Shown here: positions 11,452 to 23,865 of the stretch, piece by piece | Position numbering within the stretch: the stretch's first letter is position 1 | How the letters are laid out: each line of letters starts with the position of its first letter | Source of the DNA: Heterostelium album PN500 | Lineage: Eukaryota > Evosea > Eumycetozoa > Acytosteliales > Acytosteliaceae | NCBI RefSeq assembly: GCF_000004825.1 | Contig: NW_008805092.1 | Coordinates: forward strand, 372,001 to 436,000 | Direction: 5' to 3' | Length of the DNA stretch: 64,000 nt | Position numbers and translations under genes: made by a program | Notes under the pieces: generated by a model | What the model saw: the letters and a program-made list of their open reading frames with translations, nothing else | The model's database searches: none | Told to the model about the DNA's origin: nothing

Positions 11452-12161
11452 ATGGTAAGTTTTTATAATCTTTAATATATTTATTATAAATAAATAATTA
11501 TACAGATAACTAACAATTAAATAAATATAATATATGAATTGTATAGTCAACTGAAACCTCCAAAGCTACTGCCAAAGTCCCAAAGAACCCAGCCGCTGGT
11601 TCCACCAAAACCAAGAAGAAGCCAGTATCCAAGTCATCTAAAGCTTGTATTATTGTAAGTTTAGTTTATTTTACTAGTATTTATAGTTTGCATAATAGTT
11701 TATCTAATTATAATATTATAAATAATAGTTCCCAGTAGGTCGTATTCATACTATGTTGAAGCACCGTGTTCCAACCAAGCGTGTATCTGTTCTTGCTTCA
11801 ATTTACCTTGCTGCCATCCTCGAATATTTGACATCTGAAGTCCTCGAACTTACAGTTTCCACTTTGAAACAACAACAAAGTGGTGTCCGTCGTATCTCCC
11901 CAAGACACATTGTACTTGCCATCAAGACTGATGAAGAATTAGATCAATTGATTAAATGTATGTATTCAAAACAGCAACATCATTTTCAAGGTTTTAAACA
12001 AATATTAATTATCTTACTATTCTATTTATTTTTACAATAACAATATAGCCAATACTACTATTGCTGGTGGTGGTGTCCTCCCACATATCCACAAGAATTT
12101 GTTAAAGAATGAAGAGAAGCCAGTTACTCACAAGAAAGCTGCCAAGGCTTCTGCCAAATAA
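11452..12161 (+). CDS. Divergent histone H2A variant, H2A.Z type
   Basis: Four exons (11452-11454 with only the ATG, 11547-11654, 11729-11957, 12049-12161); 150 residues. A Lys/Ala/Pro tail precedes a histone fold starting FPVGRIH. H2A.Z traits are the RIH pair after PVGR and the docking segment DEELDQLIK...[16 protein letters not shown]. The acidic-patch residues ([15 protein letters not shown]) are kept, so the nucleosome surface should work. It is unusually divergent: the fold starts KACIIFPVG instead of the usual AGLQFPVG, loop 1 is rewritten ([13 protein letters not shown]), loop 2 carries extra residues ([15 protein letters not shown]), and two residues (NT) are inserted between LIKS and TIAGGG. 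There is no SQ(E/D) tail, so it is not H2A.X. Replacement histones with introns, like this one, are usually expressed outside S phase. Confidence 0.88.
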
Positions 12162-12620
12162 ATGACAACAACCCTATCCTAACAAGATACCAAAGACATT
12201 CAAAGTGCAAGAGTTAATCACTCTTTCATTGGAAGTCTTTATGGGTGGTGTCACAAATTTGGCATTGGACCCATGATTTTTTTTTTTTTTTTTAAAAAAT
12301 AACAAATAACCAACAACAACAATAATAATAATTTATAATCAATCTTGTATAAAAGTAATATAACAACAATAAAAGGAAACAAATTAATTGTTTAAAAATT
12401 TTAAAAAAAAAAAAACACTTTTTTTAATATCTTTGTTAGTTTAAGCAAAACATGACATCATGTTTCAGTCCAACCCAACCAGTTTATCATTTCAAAAGTT
12501 ATTTTCTTTTTGTTTTTATTAAGTTGACCGCCCAATCAAATCGGTCAACACAATTTATTTATATTTTTTATTATTCTGTCTTTGTACACTTGTTAAATTA
12601 ATCACTTTAATTTAATTATT
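12162..12620. other. Convergent 3' regions of histone and thiolase genes
   Basis: About 460 bp between two stop codons of converging genes. It contains A/T homopolymers (12279-12294) and AATAAA-like signals (near 12368) suitable for poly(A) sites in both directions. No further gene is visible. Confidence 0.6.
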
Positions 12621-14208
<1,588 letters not shown>

Positions 14209-14978
14209 TAATATAAATATAATAATAATAATAATAATAAGTAGTGTCTCAAATGAAAATTAATATAAAAAATTGATGTGTTTATTTTTGTTTTTTTTTG
14301 TAATAGAAAACAAAAAGGTGGTGTTAAATGGGTAACAGGTGTTATTAATTATCACTATTATAACAGACTTTTTTGACAAAAAAATATAAAGTTTAAATCT
14401 AACTATCAAGTGACAACGTATACCAATGAAGAGAAAAAAAAAAACAAAAAATTAAAGTAAAATTTGTTCAGCAATGGAGATCTTTCAAGATTTAAAATAA
14501 AATTTAAATCATCCAAAGATATTTTTTAAAATTTTGGGCACTTCAAGGTTGGTTACTGTTTTTATTACCTATTTAACTTCATCCACTAATTTTCTTTTTT
14601 AATTGTTTTTTTTAAAAAAAAAAAACAAAGACATAATTGATTAGTGTGATTAGTGTGATAATTATACAATGATAAAAATATCTATCATGATAGTTTGTTT
14701 TTTTTTGTATTGTTGTTTTCAATGCATGTCATTGATATTGTATTGATGTACCTATAAATAGTAAAAAGTGTGTTTGTATATGTTGTTTTTAATATGTTTG
14801 TTACCCACATGCCAATATAAACAATATTTAAATTATTCTGCCAAATAATAGATAGATACAATAAACAATGCAATAGGTAGATTTAAATTAGAAATAGATT
14901 AATTATTCAAATCCAATAACAACTTTATTGGGGTGGTGGTTACATCAACGACAATAACAACAATAGCAATAACAACAA
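14209..14978. other. Intergenic region, thiolase promoter side
   Basis: AT-rich spacer with (AAT)n near 14218-14240 and several A/T runs. It contains the promoter of the leftward thiolase gene. No coding sequence is supported here. Confidence 0.6.
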
Positions 14979-15310
14979 CTACCAATAACAATTGTAACAG
15001 TCTGGGATTGAGGTGCTTGTTCCAATGTCGAGAGTATTGACAACATACGAAAACAAAAGTATCATAGGTGATCGATTGATTTCTACAAAATGTCTATTCT
15101 CATGAAGAACAGCTGAGATGCAATTAGATTTATTTAATCTATAAAGTCTTTCGAGTCCTCTACCCCAAATAGTAAGTAATTTCCACTTACAAACAAAGGT
15201 TTCTATAGGTCCTAAATTACGATAAAGTTTAACTAACACAACACAGAGATTTTTCATCAATACCATCTTCAGCGGTAATCAAGTTGGTAGTCACAACAAC
15301 TTTAGCTGAT
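14979..15310 (-). pseudogene. Degraded PUS-like fragment, inverted beside the intact gene
   Basis: A 95-residue minus-strand frame (15266-14979) contains LHENRHFVEIN-RSPMILLFSYV. This matches FDENKHLVDIDR...SPMALLFAYV in the tRNA pseudouridine synthase gene 500 bp to the right, except for a six-residue gap. By hand alignment DNA identity over the two matching blocks is roughly 70%, so coding similarity is reflected in the bases. The match fades on both sides, and further coding-like sequence (VVVTTNLITAEDG) just upstream on the same strand is in another frame. I read it as an old, partial, inverted copy that no longer encodes an enzyme; the catalytic Asp region is absent. Alternatives: an unrelated small gene, for example a roadblock/LAMTOR3-like protein, with chance resemblance. 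Confidence 0.4.
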
Positions 15311-15502
15311 TTAATGATTTTTTATTATAATAACTTTAAATTTTCATATGACCATCTATTACTTTTAACTTTTGATTATGTTGAAATTATTTTTGATGTT
15401 TTCGTTCGTTTTTTTATTTTCATATGTAAAATTTTTTTTTTTTCTCTAACTCTTTTTAATTTACTTTTAATTTAAAACATGTTGTTGGCATAAATAGAAA
15501 TA

Positions 15503-17377
15503 ATGCTTACAAATAATATCTGTAAATACACTTTGTCAATTAGCAATAGATTCAAAATTAGAAACAACATACAAATCTATAACAACTTTATTGGTGGTAA
15601 CAACAACAGCAGTTTCAACAACAACAACAACCATATTAATATTAATAAAAATCTTAGAACAATGACCACCATCAATAACAACAGTAATACAATAAAAACA
15701 ATTGAAGAAGGTAGCGATGTTAGTAATTTAATTAGTGATAATTTCTTTATTGCAGATGATGATGATAGCGTTGCAGCAAGTGGTAGTGGTAATAATAATA
15801 GCAATGAAAGTGATGGTGGTTTCGATATATTTAGAAATAGAAGCAATAGAGAAGAGATTGAAAAACTAAAGAAACAAGAACGATTCCACGCTACACCGGC
15901 AGGAGCACCGCGTGCACCACAAAGCAAGATACGTAGCGAGAAAGACAAGACTTCACACGAGATGAAAATGGCACATTTCGCAAAGATTCAACAGTTTTTC
16001 GATGAGAACAAACATCTGGTGGACATCGATCGTATGGCAACTCTAAAGAAGTCACCGATGGCGCTGTTGTTTGCTTATGTCGGTACCGGTTACCACGGAC
16101 TGGAGTACCAGATCTCCGGGTACAATGCACTGGAGAACACGCTGGAACAAGCGCTTTTCAAAGCGGGACTGATTCTACCATCGAATCTGGGTGATCTCGA
16201 TCGTATCAGGTGGAGTCGATCCAGTCGAACCGACAAAGGTGTACACTCACTGAGCACACTGCTGGCGGGTTGTCTTGAGATTGAAGATGGCAGCGGCTAC
16301 TATCCTGAGAAGGTGGCAGTACTGATCGAAAAGATCAATCGTGGTCTACCACCAAATCTGAGGATATTGGCACTGGCACCAACAAGTCGATCTTTCGATC
16401 CCAGAAGACAATGCACAAGCAGAACCTACCACTATGTTCTGCCAAAGAAGTATCTCGGTACAAAACTCACACTCGAACAAATCAACGAATCGATTCTACC
16501 ATTATACATCGGTTCCAATTCCTATCACAATTTCACAAGTCACAGAAGAACTTATAAAGATCTAAATGAAGATAAAAAGAAAAAGAGAGGAGCTCATAGA
16601 AATAAAGAAGAAGAAGAAGAAGAAGATGATGATGCTGATGAAGAAGAAGAAGAAGAAGTAGTAGAAACAAAAGAAGAGAATAGCAATAATAAAAAGAGTG
16701 ATGTAAAAGATCAAACTTGGAAAGAGACACCAGTTGATCGTGATGCAGAAATGTTGGCATATAGAGTAAACTCTACGAATGTTAGAAGAATCAATTCATT
16801 CAAGGTAGTCGAAACATCTTTTAAGACAAAGAATGTCGATGGTGGTGGTGGTGGCGATGAAGAATGGGTTCGTTTCGAGGTGGAAGGTGCATCGTTTATT
16901 CAATATCAAATCAGAAAGATGATTGGTTTCGTCTTGGCAATTGGCAACGGCTATTGCGATCGTAGAATGTTAGAGTTGGCATTGAAGTCACCGTTTTCAA
17001 TTCGATCGCCGGTGGCACCACCCAATCCACTGTATCTCTTTGACTTCTCGCTGAAAGAGAGAACCTCGTTGTTACCACTCAATCTTTTCAACCAAGAGCA
17101 AGTTCGTCCGTTGAAAGAGCAGTTCTGTCAGAACACGCTATATCCACACCTAGCAGAGATCAATGAAACCGATCATTTCTTCAACAAATTCATGCAAGAA
17201 CTTCTACCGAATCATTTCTACTCGCCAGAGAAGGAGAATGTCGAACAATTCGAACAACTCTACTCTAAATACCTTCGATTCATAGAGGAACAAGCAGAAC
17301 GTAAGAAACAACAACAACAAAGAAGAGAACAAAAAGAGAAAGAAAGACAACAACAATCGAGATCAGACAACAATTAA
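15503..17377 (+). CDS. pus1: tRNA pseudouridine synthase, TruA/PUS1 family
   Basis: Single exon, 624 residues. The catalytic Asp lies in SRTDKGVHSLSTLLAG (about residue 243). Other TruA-family marks are LLFAYVGTGYHGLEYQ, the CTSRTYHYVLP segment, and FEVEGASFIQYQIRKMIGF with the conserved QIRKM. The enzyme converts specific uridines in tRNA, and in PUS1 relatives also in other RNAs, to pseudouridine. The first ~75 residues are Asn-rich and Lys/Arg-containing with few acids and may hold an organelle signal. A second possible start is the Met at about residue 54. An acidic Glu/Asp/Lys insertion around residues 355-405 interrupts the catalytic domain, as is common in dictyostelid proteins. A Gln/Arg-rich tail follows. 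A degraded inverted fragment similar to residues 165-205 lies just upstream. Confidence 0.92.
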   Translation: MLTNNICKYTLSISNRFKIRNNIQIYNNFIGGNNNSSFNNNNNHININKNLRTMTTINNNSNTIKTIEEGSDVSNLISDNFFIADDDDSVAASGSGNNNSNESDGGFDIFRNRSNREEIEKLKKQERFHATPAGAPRAPQSKIRSEKDKTSHEMKMAHFAKIQQFFDENKHLVDIDRMATLKKSPMALLFAYVGTGYHGLEYQISGYNALENTLEQALFKAGLILPSNLGDLDRIRWSRSSRTDKGVHSLSTLLAGCLEIEDGSGYYPEKVAVLIEKINRGLPPNLRILALAPTSRSFDPRRQCTSRTYHYVLPKKYLGTKLTLEQINESILPLYIGSNSYHNFTSHRRTYKDLNEDKKKKRGAHRNKEEEEEEDDDADEEEEEEVVETKEENSNNKKSDVKDQTWKETPVDRDAEMLAYRVNSTNVRRINSFKVVETSFKTKNVDGGGGGDEEWVRFEVEGASFIQYQIRKMIGFVLAIGNGYCDRRMLELALKSPFSIRSPVAPPNPLYLFDFSLKERTSLLPLNLFNQEQVRPLKEQFCQNTLYPHLAEINETDHFFNKFMQELLPNHFYSPEKENVEQFEQLYSKYLRFIEEQAERKKQQQQRREQKEKERQQQSRSDNN

Positions 17378-17685
17378 TTAAAGTGTGAACAATAACATAA
17401 GAGTTGTATTGATTATGTCTTTGTTAAAAAAAAAAAATCGATTTTTTTTTATTTTTATTTTTCATTTTTTTTTTTAAATTTTTTTCTCAACACCACTATT
17501 CATTTTTTATTTTATTTTTTTTTTACTTGTTCAATATCTATCTAATAATTCCAACGTTGTTTTTGGTATTGTATTATCTCAAATTGATTCTAGATAAGAA
17601 AAGATTGGAATAGAATTATAGTTATTAATTCAATAGTTTATATTTGATTGATTTATAAAGTTAGAATTTAGAATATAAACAGAGG

Positions 17686-19470
17686 ATGGTAGCCAATTTC
17701 GATCAAGTCTTATTTGAGACATTGGATAAGGATGGTGTCATTGAGAGTTCAAGACAGATGTGCCAAGCGAATGGTTGGGATGACCATCAAGCAGTCGTTG
17801 GTGATCTAAAGTCATGGGAGTCAATGAACGTCGTCACTTTGGAGTTCAAAGAGAGCTCTTCATTAAACTTGACTGAAAACGGTGAGAGTGCAGTCAAGAA
17901 TGGTTCACCAGAGTTCATCTTGTACTCTGCAGTACCAGCTGAAGGTATTTCCGTTAAGGAAGCCAATGTATGTTGTTTAACTATACAATATAGTTTTTGT
18001 TTTGTATCCACAATCATATTAATATTGTTCAATTCATATCGGTTTTATAGGAAAAGTTTGGTGCAACTGCTTTTGGTTCTGCCAAGGGTAAGCAATGGAT
18101 TGTTATCGATAAAGGTTTGGTCAAGAGAAAGCAAGACGGTATTGAAGACACCACAAAGAATCTTTTGGTCAACCTCGCCAATTTGGATCCAAAGGGAGAA
18201 GATATTAAAGCATTGAGACGTGCAAAATTAGTTGAAGAAAAGTAAGTATTGATTTATGTTTAGATTTGTAAATGTTCTTCAACTAATTTTGCTTATTGCT
18301 CTATGCTTTTTTATTTAATAGGACATTGTCATATTGCAAGATTAGTAAAGGAGAAAAGTATAATATTAGAAAGAAGGAATGTTCCGATTTGACTGCCGAT
18401 ATGTTAAAGACAGAGTCATGGAAGGATGAGACATTCAAATTCAATCATCTTGCACTCGGAGAAATCCCAAGTTCGGGATTCCGTCATCCATTGAGCAAGG
18501 TAAAGGCAGAGTTCAAACAGATTTTCATTGAGATGGGATTCGAAGAGATGCCAACTGCAAACTTTGTTGAAAACTCTTTCTGGAACTTTGATGCTCTCTT
18601 CCAACCACAACAACATCCAGCTCGTGATGCTCATGACACCTTCTTCTTGAAGGATCCAGCCACCTCACACGATTTCACAGATGATTATCTCGCTAAAGTA
18701 CACAAAGTACATCAAGAAGGTGATTATAATTCATTAGGGTAAGTTATCAATCAAAACCAACAAGTATATTTAAAAAATGTATTAACATTTTCCGTTTTCG
18801 TTTTTTTCAGATGGAGATATGATTGGAAGCTTGAGGAAGCTGAAAAGAATATTTTGAGAACCCATACAACTGCTGTATCATCTCGTATGTTATATAAATT
18901 GGCACAGGTAAATATTTATTTTGATAATTTTAGTGTTATGACTTGTTCTGAATCGATTAATAATAATACTTTTTTTTATTTATTATTATTTTTTAGACTG
19001 GTTTCAAACCAAAGAAATATTTCTCGATTGATCGTGTTTTCAGAAATGAAACATTGGATGCTACTCATCTTGCAGAGTTCCATCAAGTCGAGGGTGTCAT
19101 TGCCGACGTCGATATTTCATTGTCACATTTGATCGGTATTTTCACTGAATTCTTCAAGCGTTTGGGTATCACCGATATCAGTTTCAAACCAGCCTACAAT
19201 CCATACACCGAACCAAGTATGGAGATCTTTGGTAAGCATCCAAAGTTGGGCCGTATCGAACTCGGTAACTCTGGTCTTTTCCGTCCAGAGATGTTGTTGC
19301 CAATGGGTCTCCCACCCAATGTCAGAGTAGCTGCCTGGGGTCTCTCTCTTGAAAGACCAACCATGATCAAATATGAACTTAATAGCATTCGTTCAATCTT
19401 TGGAAATGATTTGAACATCAACTCTATCAAATCAAATCCAATTTGTATGTTCCCAACCGATTTCGAATAA
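17686..19470 (+). CDS. FARSA: Cytosolic phenylalanine-tRNA ligase, alpha subunit
   Basis: Five exons (17686-17967, 18051-18241, 18322-18738, 18811-18907, 18997-19470), phases consistent; 486 residues, close to the usual eukaryotic length. The N-terminal half has the winged-helix modules of eukaryotic/archaeal PheRS alpha ([20 protein letters not shown]). The class II catalytic core carries [19 protein letters not shown] (motif 1 region), [26 protein letters not shown] (motif 2; shown here only as landmarks [10 protein letters not shown] and EFHQVEG) and [12 protein letters not shown] (motif 3). With the beta subunit, encoded elsewhere, it charges tRNA-Phe in the cytosol. Spacing from the upstream pus1 stop is about 300 bp, and the two genes are likely transcribed separately. 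Confidence 0.96.
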
Positions 19471-20039
19471 ATCAATAAACAAAAAATAAATAATCAAAAA
19501 AAAAAAAAAACATTATTTAAATTTGATTAAAATTGAATCTATGTTTAGTAGTTGTGCGTTGAATAATGGACAGTTAATGATTAATATAAATCTTAACATC
19601 AGGATTAATTAAAAGGGTTTAAAAATATAAACTAAAAATTTATTGTAACTTTAAAATATTGTACTTGATTGGTTATTTATCTCCTGATTGAGAGAGAGAA
19701 AGATTATCCAAATTCATTCTTTCTTTTGTTTTTGTTAAAAATACATATTTGAATGTTTGGTATTTCTTTCTTTCTTTCTCTCTAACTATCTTATAGAAAT
19801 TGCTTCCAAAGTGTCACTTTTGAACGATTGGGGAAGTTGATTATTGGTACATTGAGTTGAATGGATTGTTGATTAATTAAGCTACAGTACTCGTTCATTT
19901 TGACTCCATTTGTGTTGGATTGGATGGTTGGATTGGTTGATTTAAAATACTTTTTAAAAACAAGAAAATAAAAATGGGATGTTGTTTCACTAGGTAGATC
20001 AGACTTTGTGTGTATGGCTGACAAAAGGAGGCTGCTCAA
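19471..20039. other. Convergent 3' regions, PheRS alpha / endosulfine
   Basis: Spacer between two converging stop codons. On the minus strand the frame after the endosulfine stop stays open for about 80 codons without an ATG start and looks like 3' UTR. A TTTC-rich pyrimidine tract lies at about 19763-19785. No gene is supported. Confidence 0.6.
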
Positions 20040-20291
20040 TTAATGAACCTTGGACATTGGGATGTTGAAAGCGGGATTCTCCAACTTTTCGTTGGATCCA
20101 GATCCATTCAATACCCAATCGGCAGAGTCAAAGAACTTCTTGGAGTGTAGTCTTTGGTGGACAAGGTTTCTCTGTGGAAGACCATACTTTGGATTGATGG
20201 CGACTTTTCCATTGGTAGTACCATTTACCAGCTTTGGCTCAGTTGGAACGACTGATTGTTCTTGGATGTTGTTATTATCGTTGGCGGACAT
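20040..20291 (-). CDS. Endosulfine / ARPP-19 family phosphoprotein
   Basis: Single exon of 83 residues, mostly polar and probably disordered. The core KYGLPQRNLVHQRLHSKKFF leads into FDSADWVLNGSG, corresponding to the family signature KYFDSGDY. In animals and yeast the Ser in FDSGDY is phosphorylated by Greatwall/Rim15, turning the protein into an inhibitor of PP2A-B55 that controls mitotic entry and quiescence. Here the Ser and both flanking Asp residues are present, but Gly is Ala and Tyr is Trp. The length and position of the motif match Igo/ENSA proteins. I place the start at the ATG at 20291, which follows a short 5' leader. The neighbour on the left is the convergent PheRS alpha gene. 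Confidence 0.8.
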   Translation of the reverse strand: MSANDNNNIQEQSVVPTEPKLVNGTTNGKVAINPKYGLPQRNLVHQRLHSKKFFDSADWVLNGSGSNEKLENPAFNIPMSKVH

Positions 20292-23200
20292 TTGCAGATG
20301 TTATTAAAGACTTGAGGACTTGTTTATATTGTTTTAAAATAAAAAAATGGTTGGTTTGGTATGGATGATGTCACTAAGGAGAATCTACAAAAAATAATTG
20401 GAAATTAGAATTTATTTAAATAAAATTGAGAATATTTGGAGAACAAGAATTTACACAAAATTAAAAATTGATTTTGCAAGAAAAAAAATAAATTAAAAAT
20501 AAAATTTGAAATTGGTTTACACAAAGATAAATAAAGATAGATAGTTGTATATATATTTATAGATTGTATAGTTTTTATAAAATGGGTGAGAAGTGAATAG
20601 CAAATATATGTTAAAATAGCAACTGCAAAATCTTTTTGTAGGCCAATTCAATGAGAAGTTGTAATTTTGAAAAAATTAAAAAATAAAATAGATATAATAT
20701 TACAATTAGGTGTAGAAAAAATAAGTATTGTTTTATTGGATTGTGCTTTGGTTGCACAGTCGGTTAGTATTCCAAAAGTAGATATGAATTTAAGAAAAAA
20801 GTAAAAAATAATAATATATTATGTAGTAATAGTAACACAATATTTTCCAATTTGATGTTGTAATATTTAATATTTGAATGCAAATATTTGTTTGATGGTA
20901 ATTTGGTTTGTTGATGAATGAAAAGAGTAATTACCTCTATTTATATGGTTGTATTTGTAGCAAGTTTTCACTTTTAAAAATGTTTTGGAAATTAAAAAAT
21001 TAATTATAACATTCTTAATAAGGCAGTTGAATAAGAGAGAACATTACCTACATGCACACAGACAGACACAAAAACCAATACATATATATACATATTGGTT
21101 TGATTTTTTCAAATAACCCACACTCTCTTTATGTTGGATGTATATGTTTGGAAATAAATAACAAAAAAAAAAAAAAAAAGTGAAGTGTATTGTAATCGAT
21201 AGTGGTGTGGTTATTTTTGATATCATATTTTAAATTGGTGAGAGAAAAAATGATATGGTTTCCATATATCGAATCCAACAGTATCACTTTATTTTATACT
21301 TGGTGAATATTTTTTGTGTGGTGGGTGAAAATGATGATTATTACAACACAAAAAATTAAAGGCAATTGAAAAATAGTGAGAGATAGAGAGAGTTGAACAT
21401 TTTTTTTTAAAAATTATTAGAAAATAAAAACTAAACTAATTGTACTGTGGTGGTTAGATAACAATAATAATAATAATCTGGGTTCTGAATTAGATGGATA
21501 GACAGATTAAAGATAAATAAAATTTAAGGGGGTTTTTTTTAGAGGTGAGGTGTTGAAGTGAAGTAAAGTCGTGGTTTGGATAAAGTAATCCATCCTTCTA
21601 CCAAATATAGCAAATTGACTACAAAGTAAGCGGTAGGTAGTTTGGCTGGTCAACCTGTTTGATAAGGAGTTGTATGTATGTGTGTTTGTTTGTGAAAGGT
21701 GATGTGAAATCTATCATAACTTTAGAGTTGAGATTTAGATAAATAAAAAGTGTACACTTTGACTACTATTAACGACAAATGATTGTCCATAGCATGTTTA
21801 AGATGATGATGATGATGTGATGAGTAGGAAGGTGATGGTGAACCTGGGTGTGGGTGTGAGTGTTTCGTTTTTGTTTGTTTTTTTTTGGAGGGTTAAAATA
21901 GGATTTGGATTTGTTATTATAAAAGTTATTTGTGATCAAATTCAAAGGTTTTTTTTAGGTGGAGGTTAATACTTTATGAAGTTAACATTTACATAAACGG
22001 GAATTTTAATGAGGGAACAAAAATAACTTTAAGTTTTTTAAATGAATCTTGCAAATATTTAAAGATTAAAAACACATAAGATTAAGTTAATTAATTATAA
22101 AAATAAAATTATATGAATGATATGAAGTATTGATCTGTCAAAAAAAGATTATCAAATCAAAGGTTTTTTTATATCTTTGTTGGTTTCTTTCTTTATAAAT
22201 AACTTTTAAGTCAAACAAACGTTTTACTTTAACTAAAATTAATCCTTCTCGACTAAAACAAACTCTTTAATTATAGATCTGATTTTGTTTTAAGGCATCA
22301 TTGATAAGAATAAGATAAAAAAGGATAAAGATAGATAGATTAGAAAGTGTAGTTACCTTTTAATTAATAGATAGCTATGAATATTATTACTAATACTATA
22401 AAAAAGATTGGATTGTATGTGTGATTTGTTTTAAATATAATAAAAACTTCAAAACTACGAATAAAAGTGGATAATTATCTATCTAATAATATTTAATAGA
22501 TAAAAGAGTTATTATTATTATGTTGAACTAAATATTTACTGTTTTTTTTTTTTTTGTTAAAAGAGAGAATTTGAAAAGTTGATTGATTTCCTTTTTGTTT
22601 GTAATTATGATTATTATTACTTTTAATTTATTATAAAGAAGAGGGTTTGAAGGATGTTTGATACCAATTGGTTCAAAAAAAAACTTATTAAAAGAAAAGT
22701 TACAAAGTAATTTCAAAAAAAAAAAAAAAAAAAACAAAAATGTTTAAATTTAAAAAACAAATGAGGTAATTTCGCAAAGATACGAGAAATTATTTTAACA
22801 AAAAATTTGAGTTTTTGTAAATCACTCTGGTTAGATTTTTTCAAAAAATTGAATTTTTGTGTTTTTATTGTTGTTTTCATTGATCAATAGAATAAAAAGG
22901 TTCAACCCCTTTTATTGACAACCACTTATATTGTTTTATTTCTTGAGACATTCATCTCCAGGGAAGATCTTCCTTCCGAAATCAGTGGAATGTTCCGGTG
23001 TTTGGTAGTTTTGGTGACCAAAAATCAAATAGATTTTTAAAAAAATAATTAGATATTTTATTTTACTTTTAGATTTTAATAATAATCTTCTTTTAAAAGA
23101 AAGGTTTACAAAAACAAAAAAAAACAACAAAATAATACACTTCAAACACACACAAACACACCCACAACCAGTACTATAGTTGTTGGTTGTTGTAAAAACT

Positions 23201-23865
23201 GCTCCGATCATCTGTGAAATCAATGTACTTATATGGTAATTTATTTTTATATAAGAATAGAACTGTTAAAACAAAAACAAAAAGAAAGAGGGTGGTTTGC
23301 TTTAATTGAAATTGTTATGTTATTTTTCAACTGACTATTTGTAAAAACGATAAGTTGGTTAAGTCTTTGGAATGTTGTTGTTGGACCACTATTAAACTTG
23401 AAATAGAAACTTTGATCAAGATCAATCTAACTAATTTAATGTATTATATTAACAACTAAAAAGGATGTTGAGAAAAAAAAAAAACAGTTTAAATTGTAAT
23501 TATAATTTATTTTTAACATTCTATAGATTCTTATGTCAAATAAGAATAATAACATAAGAACCTTCCTCTTGTTGTTTATGTTGAAAACAATGAAAGTTAT
23601 ATGATTTTATTGATAAACCTATCGAAGCTAATTAAAACCTATTTTGTTAACTAACTGATGATGATGCTGCTGGAATTCCAATGTTTCTGTTGCGCATGTT
23701 TGTTGGCAAGGGAAATAGGTACACTGTATATATATTCCACCTATCGCATCACGAACAAAAAATGTTGTTGTACCGGTTATAATACTATTCGAATCCTATC
23801 CAACAAACTTTTAAAATTTAGCTTCGCAAGCGAGATAACGATCACGAAATCAAAATGAATTTTAT
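20292..23865. other. 3.6-kb region almost devoid of genes
   Basis: Very AT-rich sequence with homopolymers and no long open frame. The part next to 20292 holds the endosulfine promoter. The stretch 21300-22000 is relatively G-rich on the plus strand (GTGGTG, GGTGATG runs) without coding signals. One coding-like block on the minus strand (22936-23020) is listed separately. The right part, up to 23865, is downstream of the leftward GMC gene. Confidence 0.55.
22936..23223 (-). other. Possible small two-exon gene
   Basis: On the minus strand the final ~27 codons read GHQNYQTPEHSTDFGRKIF followed by PGDECLKK and a stop. Base composition and residue mix are unlike the surrounding spacer. About 150 bp upstream is a short block, MIGAVFTTTNNYSTG, preceded by a good TTTCACAG acceptor-like site. 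The DNA between is AT-rich like an intron, but I see no convincing AG acceptor directly before the second block. It may be a small mitochondrial-type protein, a pseudogene or chance. I do not recognise it. Confidence 0.22.

Noticed and set aside
19791-20039. Frame continuing after the endosulfine stop
   Set aside because: It has no ATG, low-complexity content and no family resemblance; it fits 3' UTR.
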